From an uncultured Bacteroidales bacterium (lineage in GTDB: Bacteria > Bacteroidota > Bacteroidia > Bacteroidales > UBA932), in NCBI GenBank assembly GCA_947367315.1, contig CANBDX010000005.1, positions 1 to 55,561 of the forward strand: a stretch of 55,561 nt of DNA, read 5' to 3'. The translations under genes and the position numbers were made by a program. Every line of letters begins with the position of its first letter. Position 1 is the first letter of the stretch. Shown piece after piece: positions 24,280 to 33,540 of the stretch. Under the pieces are notes generated by a model. It did not search any database, was not told the origin of the DNA, and saw only the letters and a program-made list of their open reading frames with translations.

Positions 24280-25417
24280 GTTCTTTGACATCTTGATTTT
24301 GAATGAGTGGTTGCGGCTCTGTTGCCAGCGCTTTTAGGTCCATTTTGACCAAGGCGAAGACTCGTACGAGCGTTCCAATCTCTGTTATTGAGTAAGGACT
24401 ATCACACATAGCTTTGATTCTAGCAAGCAGAAGGTATGAACCGATAGCGATTCACAAGTGCATTTTCACTGCATTCTCTGAACATCCTAACAGATGCTTG
24501 ACTGTAAGGTTCTGCTTTATGAGTTTGAAGAAAGATTCTATATCCCATCTATGGTGATATATGTTTGCTATCTCTAACCCATTGAACTATAACTCATTTG
24601 TGAGGTTTGAGATAAATGTAAGCAGTTCTCCAGTCTCTGGGTCGCAGAACTTTATTAGGCGAAGTTCCTTGGATAAAGCTTCTGAGACTTGTAGCCAGTA
24701 AGACGTATAATGTGGTCCTCCTTCAATCCTATTGATTGATCAATATTGAAGTTGATAGATACAATCTCGTACTTCATATTGTCCTTGGCTCTTGTCACGA
24801 AGAATGCACATCTGGAGTCAATCCGGTTTAGTGCTTCAAAGTCGACGTAAGCCTTGTCCATCGTATAGATGGCACCAGGAACAATGTTCAGCAGGTCCAG
24901 TACATTGCTATCGTGACAACGACCATCAGTGATATGTATGAAAGTAGGTATGCTGCCTCTTAAGTCTATGAGTGTGTGCATTTTGACTGCACCTTTGCTA
25001 TACTTACCCTGTGCCCAGCTCATCAGTTTGAGGCTGCATGATATGGTTGTTGAGTCAAGTGCAAATATCTCGTGGTCCTGCGGAGCGATGTAGTCAAGTC
25101 TCATTTTAGAGTACAATGGACGGACAATATTGATGAGTGCCAATCCAAGTCCATAAAGGATATCTCAATGTACGCTAAGGCATAAGCGGATGTCTTTCAC
25201 AAGCAGTCAATTGACCGAAAAGCATATACTTCAGCTGATTGGTACAATTGAACTCTCGCACTCGATGATCTCCGTTATACTTCTTTACAAGTCGTTGGAA
25301 GATCTGACGCGGAATGAGACTGGTGACTTGAGTAAAAACATACTTACCTTCGTTCATAATCACTGTGGTTAACCCACAAAATTACGAACTCATTTCAAAT
25401 CGAGGTTATCAAAGAAC
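24280..25417 (-). mobile_element. Decayed IS4-family insertion element
   Basis: The ends form an imperfect inverted repeat of about 29 bases: GTTCTTTGACATCTTGATTT at 24280 inward and, on the other strand, GTTCTTTGATAACCTCGATT from 25417 inward. Between them is a broken DDE transposase read on the minus strand. I see no clear target-site duplication. A second, outer inverted repeat TGATGCGTTAAC (24247-24258, and inverted at 25466-25477) flanks the element and may mark an older or larger unit. Confidence 0.75.
24300..25363 (-). pseudogene. IS4-family transposase (DUF4372 type), inactivated
   Basis: Fragments on the minus strand give a nearly complete transposase split by a frameshift and stops. 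The N-terminal part (25363-25175) has NEGKYVFTQVTSLIPRQIF and NQLKYMLFGQLT, the N-terminal domain of this IS4 group. The middle part (25143-24655) carries the catalytic FALDSTTISCSLKLM, KMHTLIDLRGSIPTF, YTMDKAYVDFEAL and FFVTRAKDN motifs. The last part (before 24655, another frame) keeps IYHHRWDIESFFKLIKQNL with the catalytic Glu but is cut by stops. The element cannot make its own transposase. Confidence 0.85.
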
Positions 25418-25501
25418 TTATATAATATATTAATTTTTAATTATTTACAACCGTAGATGCGTCGGTTAACGCATCACTAATAATATATAATACCAATCCA
25501 A
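25418..25501. other. Spacer with hairpin before the GH20 gene
   Basis: Very AT-rich. It holds a hairpin GATGCGT (25457-25463) / ACGCATC (25470-25476) with a 6-base loop, 25 bases before the ATG. The right arm belongs to the outer inverted repeat shared with 24247-24258. No consensus promoter is seen. Confidence 0.35.
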
Positions 25502-27145
25502 ATGAAAATCACTAATCACATTTTTGCGCTTGCAGCCGTTGCTGTGATGCTTTTCTGGTGCTCTTTTGCTTCATTGGCGAATTCGATTAATGTTATTCCT
25601 CAGCCATCTTCGGTTCAAGTTTTTGACGGAGAATGCAATATTGCTGGAGCGACATTCAGAATTGATAAGAAGTTTTCAAAAGAGACGATTGCTGCAGTAA
25701 ATGGTTTTGCAGAGTCACTTAAGCTTGCTTCAGGAAAGAAAAATGGTCGCGGCAAGGCTGTATTGGTCTTTGAGTTGTCTAACGACATCGTAAAGGAAGG
25801 ATACGCTATTGAGGTATCAAATAATAAGGTCTATGTCAAGGCATCTGATTTCAATGGAGTTCTATATGCTATTGAGACTATCAAACAGATGCTTCCTGTT
25901 GAAATATATACGAAAAAGCCTTGCGATGGTGGTGATTGGACTTTGCCATATATGAGAATCGAAGATCATCCACGCTTCGCTTATAGAGGTCTACATCTTG
26001 ATGTAGCGCGCCATTTCTTTGATATTGATCAGGTCAAGAAGTATCTTGATATAATGGCAATTCATAAACTCAATACCTTTCATTGGCATCTGACTGATGA
26101 TCAGGGTTGGAGAATTGAAATCAAGAAATATCCGCTTCTTACTGAGGTTGGATCAATCCGCAAAGAAACTCTTAAGGGCCATTTTAGGAGAAGTAAGGAG
26201 TTTGACGGAACTCCATATGGAGAAGGAATGTGGTATACTCAGGATCAGATTAAGGAGGTTGTAGCTTATGCCGCGTCAAAGGGTATTACCGTGATTCCGG
26301 AAATTGATTTGCCTGGTCACATGGTTGCTGCTCTGGCTGCTTATCCCGAGCTCGGCTGTACAGGAGGACCATATGAAGTATGGCGCACATGGGGTATCAC
26401 AAAGGATGTGCTTTGTGTGGGTAAGGAAAGCACAATTGAGTTCCTGAAAAATGTGCTTTCGGAGGTATGCGAACTGTTCCCTTCAGAGTATATCCACATC
26501 GGTGGAGATGAATGCCCGAAGGACAAATGGAAGGAATGTCCTCATTGTCAGGCGAAAATCAAGGAGCTCTGTCTTGTTGGTAATGAGAAATACTCGGCGG
26601 AGTATTATCTTCAGAGTTACATTACTCGGCAGATGGAGGAATTTCTGGCGACAAAAGGTAAGAAGATTATCGGATGGGATGAAATTCTTGAGGGAGAGAT
26701 TTCTAAAAATGTCACAGTGATGTCTTGGAGGGGAAATGAGCATGGGCTTGAGGCTATCAAGCGTGGTCATGACGTAATCATGGTAAATAAGGGATCCTTG
26801 TATTTTGATTATTGTCAGATTAAAGACAGTTCTAAAGAACCGTTGACTATCGGAGGTCATGTGTCTGTTGAGAAGGTGTATTCGTATGAGCCATACACCG
26901 ATGAAATGACAGATGCAGAAAAAGCTCGTATTCTCGGTATTCAGGCTAATATGTGGACGGAGTACATAACGTCAAATGATTATCTGGAATATATGATTCT
27001 TCCGCGCTTGTCTGCGCTCAGTGAAATACAATGGTGTAGTCCGACAGGAAAGGATTACGGACGCTTTCTGGAGAAGATGGGTGCTATGGTGAGAATTTAT
27101 GAAGCCCTCGGATATAATTACGCAAAGCATATCTTTATCAAGTAA
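25502..27145 (+). CDS. GH20 beta-N-acetylhexosaminidase
   Basis: 547 residues. After an N-terminal hydrophobic signal (AAVAVMLFWCSFA), a GH20b accessory domain spans about 30-150 (INVIPQPSSVQV, EGYAIEVSNNKVYVKA). The catalytic barrel spans about 155-520 with FHWHLTDDQGWRIEIKKYP, VIPEIDLPGHMVAAL and the HIGGDECPK motif (D336/E337, the catalytic pair for substrate-assisted hydrolysis). It removes terminal GlcNAc or GalNAc from glycans such as mucin or N-glycan chains. Its codon use is visibly richer in A/T third positions than the chromosome around it, and it lies between two insertion elements, so it was probably acquired. No adjacent gene is in operon. Confidence 0.92.
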   Translation: MKITNHIFALAAVAVMLFWCSFASLANSINVIPQPSSVQVFDGECNIAGATFRIDKKFSKETIAAVNGFAESLKLASGKKNGRGKAVLVFELSNDIVKEGYAIEVSNNKVYVKASDFNGVLYAIETIKQMLPVEIYTKKPCDGGDWTLPYMRIEDHPRFAYRGLHLDVARHFFDIDQVKKYLDIMAIHKLNTFHWHLTDDQGWRIEIKKYPLLTEVGSIRKETLKGHFRRSKEFDGTPYGEGMWYTQDQIKEVVAYAASKGITVIPEIDLPGHMVAALAAYPELGCTGGPYEVWRTWGITKDVLCVGKESTIEFLKNVLSEVCELFPSEYIHIGGDECPKDKWKECPHCQAKIKELCLVGNEKYSAEYYLQSYITRQMEEFLATKGKKIIGWDEILEGEISKNVTVMSWRGNEHGLEAIKRGHDVIMVNKGSLYFDYCQIKDSSKEPLTIGGHVSVEKVYSYEPYTDEMTDAEKARILGIQANMWTEYITSNDYLEYMILPRLSALSEIQWCSPTGKDYGRFLEKMGAMVRIYEALGYNYAKHIFIK

Positions 27146-27215
27146 TTAGCGTTGATATAACTTTATTTCCCTGTCTATAGCACTTGCATTTAGTGCAATT
27201 TGATATATTTCGAGG

Positions 27216-28662
27216 CTACAGACCGCTGTAATGTCGATTTGTAGCCTCAATATTTTTCTGGATATGTAGTCTATAAGACGTTCTGAAGCCAGCAGAGCCA
27301 TGCAGATTGTTCGTCAGGTCGATCCTTGTGTATGTCGGGACATAGCCCTCTCCATTGACGCTCAGGAAGTTCATGTCCCTTAGGGTACCTATGATTTCAG
27401 GCGCTGAACCCTCTAGGTCTGTACATATGCCATAGAAGCCATCGAAACGAGATTCCTGATCGATTATATCCTGATTGAGAGAGAAGTTTTCTATCAGTGC
27501 CTGCGCTCTTGATATCTGACGGTTACGTACATAGGAAAGATATTCTCTATACTTGAACGAGAAGGTAACAATAAGACGCTGTTCTAGAACCTCACCTGTA
27601 GACATATTTATAGGCTCCCATCTCTCCTTACAGAAGGTTACATTATAGTATTCGTCAGGATTCAACTGGCTGATGTCATACTCTTCATTCGAACCACTCA
27701 TGTGCCACCCAGTGGCCTCCAGTGCCCAGTCTTGAAGCGGCTTCTTGATTTTCTTTAGAGATTGAACGGTGATGAAGGCCCTGTCTCCAACACTGTCATT
27801 TTTCCTATTCTCATAAGATGATAGACCACCGTCTGTGCATACAACGAGTTTAGATAGTCCGAACTTTTCCTTTAGAAGTTCTTCCATCGGCTTGAGCGTG
27901 GTAGTCTCAGCTGTGTTGCCCGGCTCTATGCACATCGCCAACGGGAAGCCATCCTTATCCATGAACAGACCCATCTGAACAATAGGCAGTGGACGCCCTT
28001 CTTTGCTGTGGCCATACTGAATCAAACCCTGCTCCTCCTCCCATTCAAAGAAGTAGTTAGTCAGGTCGTAGTACACGACGCGAGTATCCCTTTTGCCTAA
28101 CTTCAGACTGCGCTTATAGACATCTGCCTGCACCTCATTGAACTCAGTTGCAAGCAGACTAAGGGCATGGTATACCTGATGTATATCAGCAGAAGGCTGT
28201 TCTATAAGTCTTTTGGCATCCTCAAGAGAAGATAGCTTTGAACCAGGATAGAGGACGCGAGTGTACAGAAGCATTGACAAGATTTCACTCAGGTCATACT
28301 TGTTCTTATGCTTCTTCTCGATCTTCTTGCAGATATAGTCAAGACCCAGTTCATGATAGATCTTCTGCAAGAACAAATAACCGCCATTGTAGCTGCGTTG
28401 CTCGTTTTTCTGAATAAAAGTTGTTGGAGAGTACTCAACAATGACTTTTTTATTAGCCTCTTTTTCTGCAGCAGTTAGCTCTGCAACATATTTCTTTGCC
28501 TCACCAATCGGATCCTTATCACCAAAACGATATTTCAGATCCTCTAATGTACCAAGACGCTCAACATTTTTTAGTTGCTGGCTTTCCGTTCTCCTTACGA
28601 TATGATTTCTGAACGTAGTAAATGGGCTCTTTGCCCCAGTTCAATACTCTAAGTACTATAAA
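27216..28662 (-). pseudogene. IS1634-family transposase with frameshift
   Basis: The main open part (386 codons, 28376-27216) has transposase motifs: VVYYDLTNYFFEWEEEQG, GRPLPIVQMGLFMDKDGFPL, LVVCTDGGLSSYENR and GFYGICTDLEG with the later catalytic region. The same frame stays open upstream to about 28640 but has no start codon there. A second frame carries the true N-terminus (LNWGKEPIYYVQKSYRKENG, possible TTG start at 28644) and ends in a stop just after a run of six T/A bases at 28567-28572. One extra base in that run explains the break: with five the two frames would join as ATKNVERLGTLEDL. Likely inactive. Confidence 0.8.
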
Positions 28663-28693
28663 TTACATATACATTACAGAGAATTAAATTTGA

Positions 28694-28720
28694 CAAAAAA
28701 AGACTTTCAACAGAAAGTCT
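28694..28720 (-). terminator. Terminator upstream of the IS1634-type transposase
   Basis: On the minus strand, stem AGACTTTC/GAAAGTCT (28701-28720, loop TGTT) followed by a run of seven T. It stops transcripts that enter the element from outside before they reach the transposase, a known way for insertion elements to avoid read-through expression. Confidence 0.65.
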
Positions 28721-28937
28721 ATCAAATATTTACAAAATTTTATTTTTCAAGAAAGTGTCAAACTACCGAGACTAATTTAGAATAAAAATCCTTCCAATAC
28801 AACCCCAATTTATTAATAAATTGTGAAAAAGATTTTCTATCTTTATGCCCCGATCTGAAAATTACAGAAGCATTATTTTCAGGCAGCAGCACGAGGATTT
28901 CTGAAAAACCGAAGCAGAAATAATCCAGTCACAGGCA

Positions 28938-29480
28938 ATGGAAAAGGAAAAAGAGAAAATAGCATTGACCGCCTCCGGTGACGAGGCTGCATTCAAGGAC
29001 ATCTTCGAGCATTATTACCCGAAAGTTAAGATGTTCCTCGAGCAGTTCATATCCAGTCAGGACGATGCGATGGACCTTGCTCAGAATATCTTCATAAAGA
29101 TATGGCTGCAAAGGACGAATCTCACAGAGATACGTTCCTTCGGGGCATTTCTCTACACCATGACGCGCAATGCTGCCATCGACTACGGCAGGACACACAA
29201 GATAAAGATACCGCTCACAGAGGTTGACTTCAACAGGAAGGGCGGCTATGAGAGTGAAAGCGAGTTCTACGCAAAAGAGATAGAGGCTCAGGTGGCGCAC
29301 ATGATAAAACTGATGCCGTCAAAACGCCGGAAGGTATTCATCCTCTCCAGACTTGAAGGAAAGAGTTACGCCGAAATTGCCGAACTACTGGGCATAAGCA
29401 GGAAGACAGTGGAGAATCACATCAATCTCGCGTTGAAGGAATTGAGAAAGATTACAAAGTGCATCGCCATATTCTTTTAG
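28938..29480 (+). CDS. ECF-type sigma-70 factor (FecI-like)
   Basis: 180 residues. Sigma-2 region about 20-90 (FEHYYPKVKMFLEQFI, DAMDLAQNIFIKIWLQR), then TRNAAIDYGRTHK. Sigma-4 region about 115-170 (LMPSKRRKVFILSRLEGKSY, AEIAELLGISRKTVENHINL). It is followed by a FecR anti-sigma gene and an STN-domain SusC gene, the known trans-envelope arrangement in which substrate binding at the outer-membrane receptor frees the sigma factor. Its likely target is the downstream susC-susD pair. A TATCTTTA hexamer-like motif about 108 bases upstream is a weak promoter candidate. Confidence 0.93.
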   Translation: MEKEKEKIALTASGDEAAFKDIFEHYYPKVKMFLEQFISSQDDAMDLAQNIFIKIWLQRTNLTEIRSFGAFLYTMTRNAAIDYGRTHKIKIPLTEVDFNRKGGYESESEFYAKEIEAQVAHMIKLMPSKRRKVFILSRLEGKSYAEIAELLGISRKTVENHINLALKELRKITKCIAIFF

Positions 29481-29554
29481 GAGAGAAGCATTTAAAATAT
29501 TCTTGGGGGCACATCGCTGTTGATTCGTCAAATAAGGTAGTAATCGAACACCAT

Positions 29555-30448
29555 ATGTCATTCAAGGAATTTAACGGTTGGAAAAACATCGACGGTTCAG
29601 CAGTGAGTGCTGAGGAAATCGACAGATCGTTCTCGCTTGTGATGGAACAGGCAAAGACCATCGAGACGGAATACATAAGCATGCTGATCAGGAGAAGGGC
29701 ACGCAGAATCAGGAGGGCTGTGGCAATTGCGGCAGCCGTCGTTCTGCTTATAGTGTCGCCAGTTGCTGCATATCTGCTCTTTGAAAGCCAAGACAGTCAA
29801 CAGCAGATGGCCTTGTGCACTGTATCCAACGGTCAGACAAAGGAGATTGTGCTGTCAGACGGATCGAGGATCATCCTTAATGCAGGCTCGACCCTTACAT
29901 ATCCGGAGAAGTTCGGAAAGGAAAGAAGGGTGAACCTGTCCGGAGAGGCAGCCTTCTTTGTATCGGCAAGCAGGATATCTCCGTTCATTGTCTGCACAGA
30001 CAACATAGAAGTGACCGCATACGGAACCGTATTCAACGTATGCAACTACCCCACCGACCTGTCGGTATGTGCAGCCTTGTGCAGCGGGGCAATCAGCGTA
30101 AGCCGGACAGACTCGAATGCAGACGCCATCGTGCTCAGCAAGAATCAGGTGCTGGCCTACACGAAGGAAACCGGAACGACCATAGTCATGAACACAGGGG
30201 CGGACGAATCCATGACATGGAAAGACGGACAGATGAGAATCAAGTCCATGCCGCTTGAACAGGTACTGAAAAGGGTAGAGAGAAAGTTTGACGTCAACAT
30301 ACATCTGACGACTGACAGATACAGCGGCGCGGTGCTTACCGTCAAATTCGTCAATGACGAAAGCCTCGAACAGATGATGGATACCCTATGCAGACTTGTA
30401 CCGGGAATGAAATATACGATTGAAGACAAAGATATATATATACAGTAA
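29555..30448 (+). CDS. FecR-family anti-sigma factor
   Basis: 297 residues from the ATG at 29555. A GTG at 29459 would overlap the sigma gene and add a polar, non-family tail, so it is rejected. The N-terminal cytoplasmic part is short, followed by an arginine-rich stretch and one membrane segment (AVAIAAAVVLLIVSPVAAYLLF, first 20 residues hydrophobic). The periplasmic FecR domain follows (IVLSDGSRIILNAGSTLTYP, GEAAFFVSASRISPFIVCT, YGTVFNVCNYP) and the C-terminal domain MKSMPLEQVLKRVERKFDV. It inhibits the ECF factor and contacts the STN domain of the SusC encoded next. Confidence 0.92.
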   Translation: MSFKEFNGWKNIDGSAVSAEEIDRSFSLVMEQAKTIETEYISMLIRRRARRIRRAVAIAAAVVLLIVSPVAAYLLFESQDSQQQMALCTVSNGQTKEIVLSDGSRIILNAGSTLTYPEKFGKERRVNLSGEAAFFVSASRISPFIVCTDNIEVTAYGTVFNVCNYPTDLSVCAALCSGAISVSRTDSNADAIVLSKNQVLAYTKETGTTIVMNTGADESMTWKDGQMRIKSMPLEQVLKRVERKFDVNIHLTTDRYSGAVLTVKFVNDESLEQMMDTLCRLVPGMKYTIEDKDIYIQ

Positions 30449-30466
30449 TTCTGCAACTGCAAACTG

Positions 30467-33400
30467 ATGAAAAGACTGACCTTGTGTTTCTGCCTCCTGA
30501 CTCTGACACTTTTATCATCAGGACTGGCAGCCCAGGAAAACATCATCACATTTCCTCAGAAGAGGATGAGACTTATAACCGCTTTTGACCTTATCGAGGA
30601 GCAGGGCGGTTATGCTGTTGCATACAACGAGGAACTCATCAACATCAATAGGAAGGTTGCCCCACCCAAGGAGAAAAACATAGAGGACATCTTCAAAAGC
30701 CTGTTGAAGGGCACAGGAATGGAAGCCCAGATATCGGACAGGATGGTCCTGATAGTACCTGTGAACCGGGATGCAGAAGATGTGCTGCCATGGTATCATA
30801 CGCACAATATGATAGAAGAGTCCGTCATTGTGGGTTATGGAAGCATGAATCGTAAGGATATAAGCTCCGCCGTGGAGGTATTCCGCCCTGAGGAAATCAG
30901 AGGAGGGGCTTCGCAGAGTGTCGAAATGGTGATGCAGGGCCGTATGGCCGGAGTCAATGTGCGTTCATCATCAGGAAGCGTAGGCAGCAGAAGCAGGGTG
31001 AGCATAAGGGGCATAGGCTCATTGACCGCAGGAAACGAGCCTCTGTATGTGGTGGACGGGATTCCTATCAGCAACACGACGGCTGATGCAGGAGGCTGGG
31101 ACGGCGAACAGCTCAATGCTCTGAGCGATATAAACCCGGATGACATAGAGTCAGTGCAGATACTCAAGGATGCCGCTTCAGCCGCAATCTACGGTTCAAG
31201 GGCGACTAACGGCGTTGTGCTCATCACGACAAAAAAGGGGTTAAGAGGGGCCCCACGAGTCAATCTTGACGCGAAGTGCAGCCTTTCATATATCCCAAGT
31301 CTTCACAAACTGAAGGTCGCTGATGCAGACCTGTATCTCAAGGTCCAGAACGAGGCCATCGACAATTACAACAGGCAGACCGGTGAATCCGTAGCACATA
31401 TTGTCAACCCATATCCGGAGCGGGGCTATTTCAGTTGGACTGACCTTGTGCTCAGGACCGCCGTCTCATGGAAAGCCAGCGCATCTGTTTCGGGTGGAAC
31501 AGATAAGGTCAGATATTACATTTCCGCCAACGCCCGCAACAACCAGGGAGTCATAATCGGCAGCAAGGCCGAAAAATACGGCGTGAGGGCAAATGTAGAG
31601 GCCAATATAAAGAGATGGCTTTCAGTCGGAGTCAACATAAACGCGAACTATAATTACACCCACCATGTGCCGAATGGCAACATGGGCACATCCATGCTCA
31701 CGCACTCTCTTGAACATCGTCCGTGGGACAGGCCATACAGGGAAGACGGAACCTATACGATAAAGGATGTGGACCTGCTGCACTACAATCTGCTCCAAGC
31801 CCTTTATGAGCAGGAGGCCTTCAACAGGAATTACCGTGCGATAGGAAACGCCTTCGTACAGATAAACTTCATCGACGGTCTTTCGCTGCGTTCAAGCGTA
31901 GGGGGCGACTTCATCTATTCGGAGGACTATGTATATTATGGTTCGAAGCATATGTACGGCAATTCTGTCGGCAAACTCACTGATGCCCGCAAAGCCTATA
32001 CATCCATAGTTACAGACAATGTGCTGAGTTACCGCAAATCGTGGAAATGCAGACTCGATCTTGACGCAATGATCGGACATTCGTTATCTACGGATGCCTC
32101 CTCAACGGCCTCCCAGACAGGACAGGGCTTTCCTTCCGATGATTTCAATGTCAACTCCGTGGCTGCGGAATACATAGATGTTACAAGCGGACGCACCAGT
32201 TGGTCAATGCAGTCTTTCATTTTCAGGACAACCCTCAAATATAACGGACGCTATCTGCTTACTGTGTCTGCACGAGCTGACGGCACTTCCAAGTTCGCGT
32301 CTAAGAACAGATACGGATTCTTCCCTTCTGTTTCAGGTGGTTGGATCATATCTCAGGAACCTTTCTGGAAGGATTCACGAACAGAGATGAAAATAAGGGC
32401 CAGCGTCGGCAGCACAGGCAATCAGGGAGGCATCGGAGCCTATGCATGGATGCCGCTTGCCAACGGAGGATATAACTATCTGAATGAAAGCGGAATTGCC
32501 TTCATGACTAAGGGAAACAAGAAACTGAAATGGGAAAAGGCCACACAGTACAACCTCGGCGTTGACGCTTCGTTTTTCGAAGGCAGATTCACCACTACCG
32601 TGGAACTTTTCAGAAAGGACACCAGGGACCTGCTGTACAACAAGCCGATAAGCGCAACCTCCGGATTTACAAATGAGATATGCAATATCGGAGCGATGCG
32701 CAATGACGGCATCGAATTGACTCTCGGCAGCAACATTTCCTCAGGGGAATTCAGATGGCAGGGAGGATTCAACATTTCATTCATCAGTAACAGACTGACT
32801 GCGCTCATCGCTGACGAGGTGCTGACCACAGGCTCATATCACGCACTGAAAGTTGGAGAGGAGGTGGGCAGTTTCTATATGATAAAGATGCTTGGCATAT
32901 ATCAGTCAGACGATGAAGTGCCGGCAGAACAATATGCCCAGGGCGTGCGTGCGGGAGATGTCAAGTACGAGGATGTGAACGGAGACGGGGATATAGACAC
33001 CGTTAATGACAGCCAGTTCGTCGGCTCGGCTAATCCCCTCTTTACAGGAGGTCTGAGCAGCAGATTCACATGGAAGGGTTTTGACCTGAGTTTTCTTCTT
33101 TCCTTCTCGTACGGCAACAAGATATATCAGACATGGACAGGCGGACTGCGGCTCGGAAACGGTCTGTGGCCGTCCCAGGAGTCCGAGGCTCTTGCAAGGT
33201 GGACAGGACCGGGTACAAGCAACTCTGTGCCGAGGGCTATATATGGCATGACATGGAACTCCACCAAATTCATCTCGACACGCTATCTGCATGACGGCTC
33301 TTACCTTAGATGCAGAAGTCTTTCATTGGGCTATACCCTGCCATCGTATGCTGTCAGAAGAATCGGATTCAATGAATTGAAGGTCTATTTCAGTGCGGAC

Positions 33401-33538
33401 AACCTCTTCATTCTGTCTCCATACAGATATATAGACCCGGAGGTGACTACATCACTGAATGCCACGAAATATGGCACTGACTGCATGTGGCTGCCTGAGC
33501 CAAGGACGTTTTCATTCGGTATAAAAGCGCGGTTCTGA
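30467..33538 (+). CDS. SusC/RagA-family TonB-dependent receptor with STN domain
   Basis: 1023 residues. Signal peptide (LCFCLLTLTLLSSGLAAQ), then an STN/secretin-type domain about 25-100 (FDLIEEQGGYAVAYNEELI, MEAQISDRMVLIVPV), a TonB-box-like ESVIVGYGS about 122, the plug domain (about 130-250, VNVRSSSGSVGSRSRVSIRG, LYVVDGIPISN, ILKDAASAAIYGSRATNGVV) and the beta-barrel ending in an aromatic (FGIKARF). Unlike many SusC proteins it has no CarboxypepD_reg-like domain between STN and plug. It imports oligosaccharide or peptide ligands together with SusD and signals to the FecR/ECF pair. The SusD gene follows 2 bases later. Confidence 0.95.
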   Translation: MKRLTLCFCLLTLTLLSSGLAAQENIITFPQKRMRLITAFDLIEEQGGYAVAYNEELININRKVAPPKEKNIEDIFKSLLKGTGMEAQISDRMVLIVPVNRDAEDVLPWYHTHNMIEESVIVGYGSMNRKDISSAVEVFRPEEIRGGASQSVEMVMQGRMAGVNVRSSSGSVGSRSRVSIRGIGSLTAGNEPLYVVDGIPISNTTADAGGWDGEQLNALSDINPDDIESVQILKDAASAAIYGSRATNGVVLITTKKGLRGAPRVNLDAKCSLSYIPSLHKLKVADADLYLKVQNEAIDNYNRQTGESVAHIVNPYPERGYFSWTDLVLRTAVSWKASASVSGGTDKVRYYISANARNNQGVIIGSKAEKYGVRANVEANIKRWLSVGVNINANYNYTHHVPNGNMGTSMLTHSLEHRPWDRPYREDGTYTIKDVDLLHYNLLQALYEQEAFNRNYRAIGNAFVQINFIDGLSLRSSVGGDFIYSEDYVYYGSKHMYGNSVGKLTDARKAYTSIVTDNVLSYRKSWKCRLDLDAMIGHSLSTDASSTASQTGQGFPSDDFNVNSVAAEYIDVTSGRTSWSMQSFIFRTTLKYNGRYLLTVSARADGTSKFASKNRYGFFPSVSGGWIISQEPFWKDSRTEMKIRASVGSTGNQGGIGAYAWMPLANGGYNYLNESGIAFMTKGNKKLKWEKATQYNLGVDASFFEGRFTTTVELFRKDTRDLLYNKPISATSGFTNEICNIGAMRNDGIELTLGSNISSGEFRWQGGFNISFISNRLTALIADEVLTTGSYHALKVGEEVGSFYMIKMLGIYQSDDEVPAEQYAQGVRAGDVKYEDVNGDGDIDTVNDSQFVGSANPLFTGGLSSRFTWKGFDLSFLLSFSYGNKIYQTWTGGLRLGNGLWPSQESEALARWTGPGTSNSVPRAIYGMTWNSTKFISTRYLHDGSYLRCRSLSLGYTLPSYAVRRIGFNELKVYFSADNLFILSPYRYIDPEVTTSLNATKYGTDCMWLPEPRTFSFGIKARF

Positions 33539-33540
33539 AA

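Larger units (their letters stand above)
27198..28770 (-). mobile_element. IS1634-family insertion element, ends approximate
   Basis: A transposase pseudogene (27216-28662) with candidate end repeats: TTTGATATATTTC near 27201 and, inverted, TTTGACACTTTC near 28767. These match only partly, so the exact boundaries are uncertain. A terminator pointing along the minus strand lies just upstream of the transposase. Confidence 0.55.
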
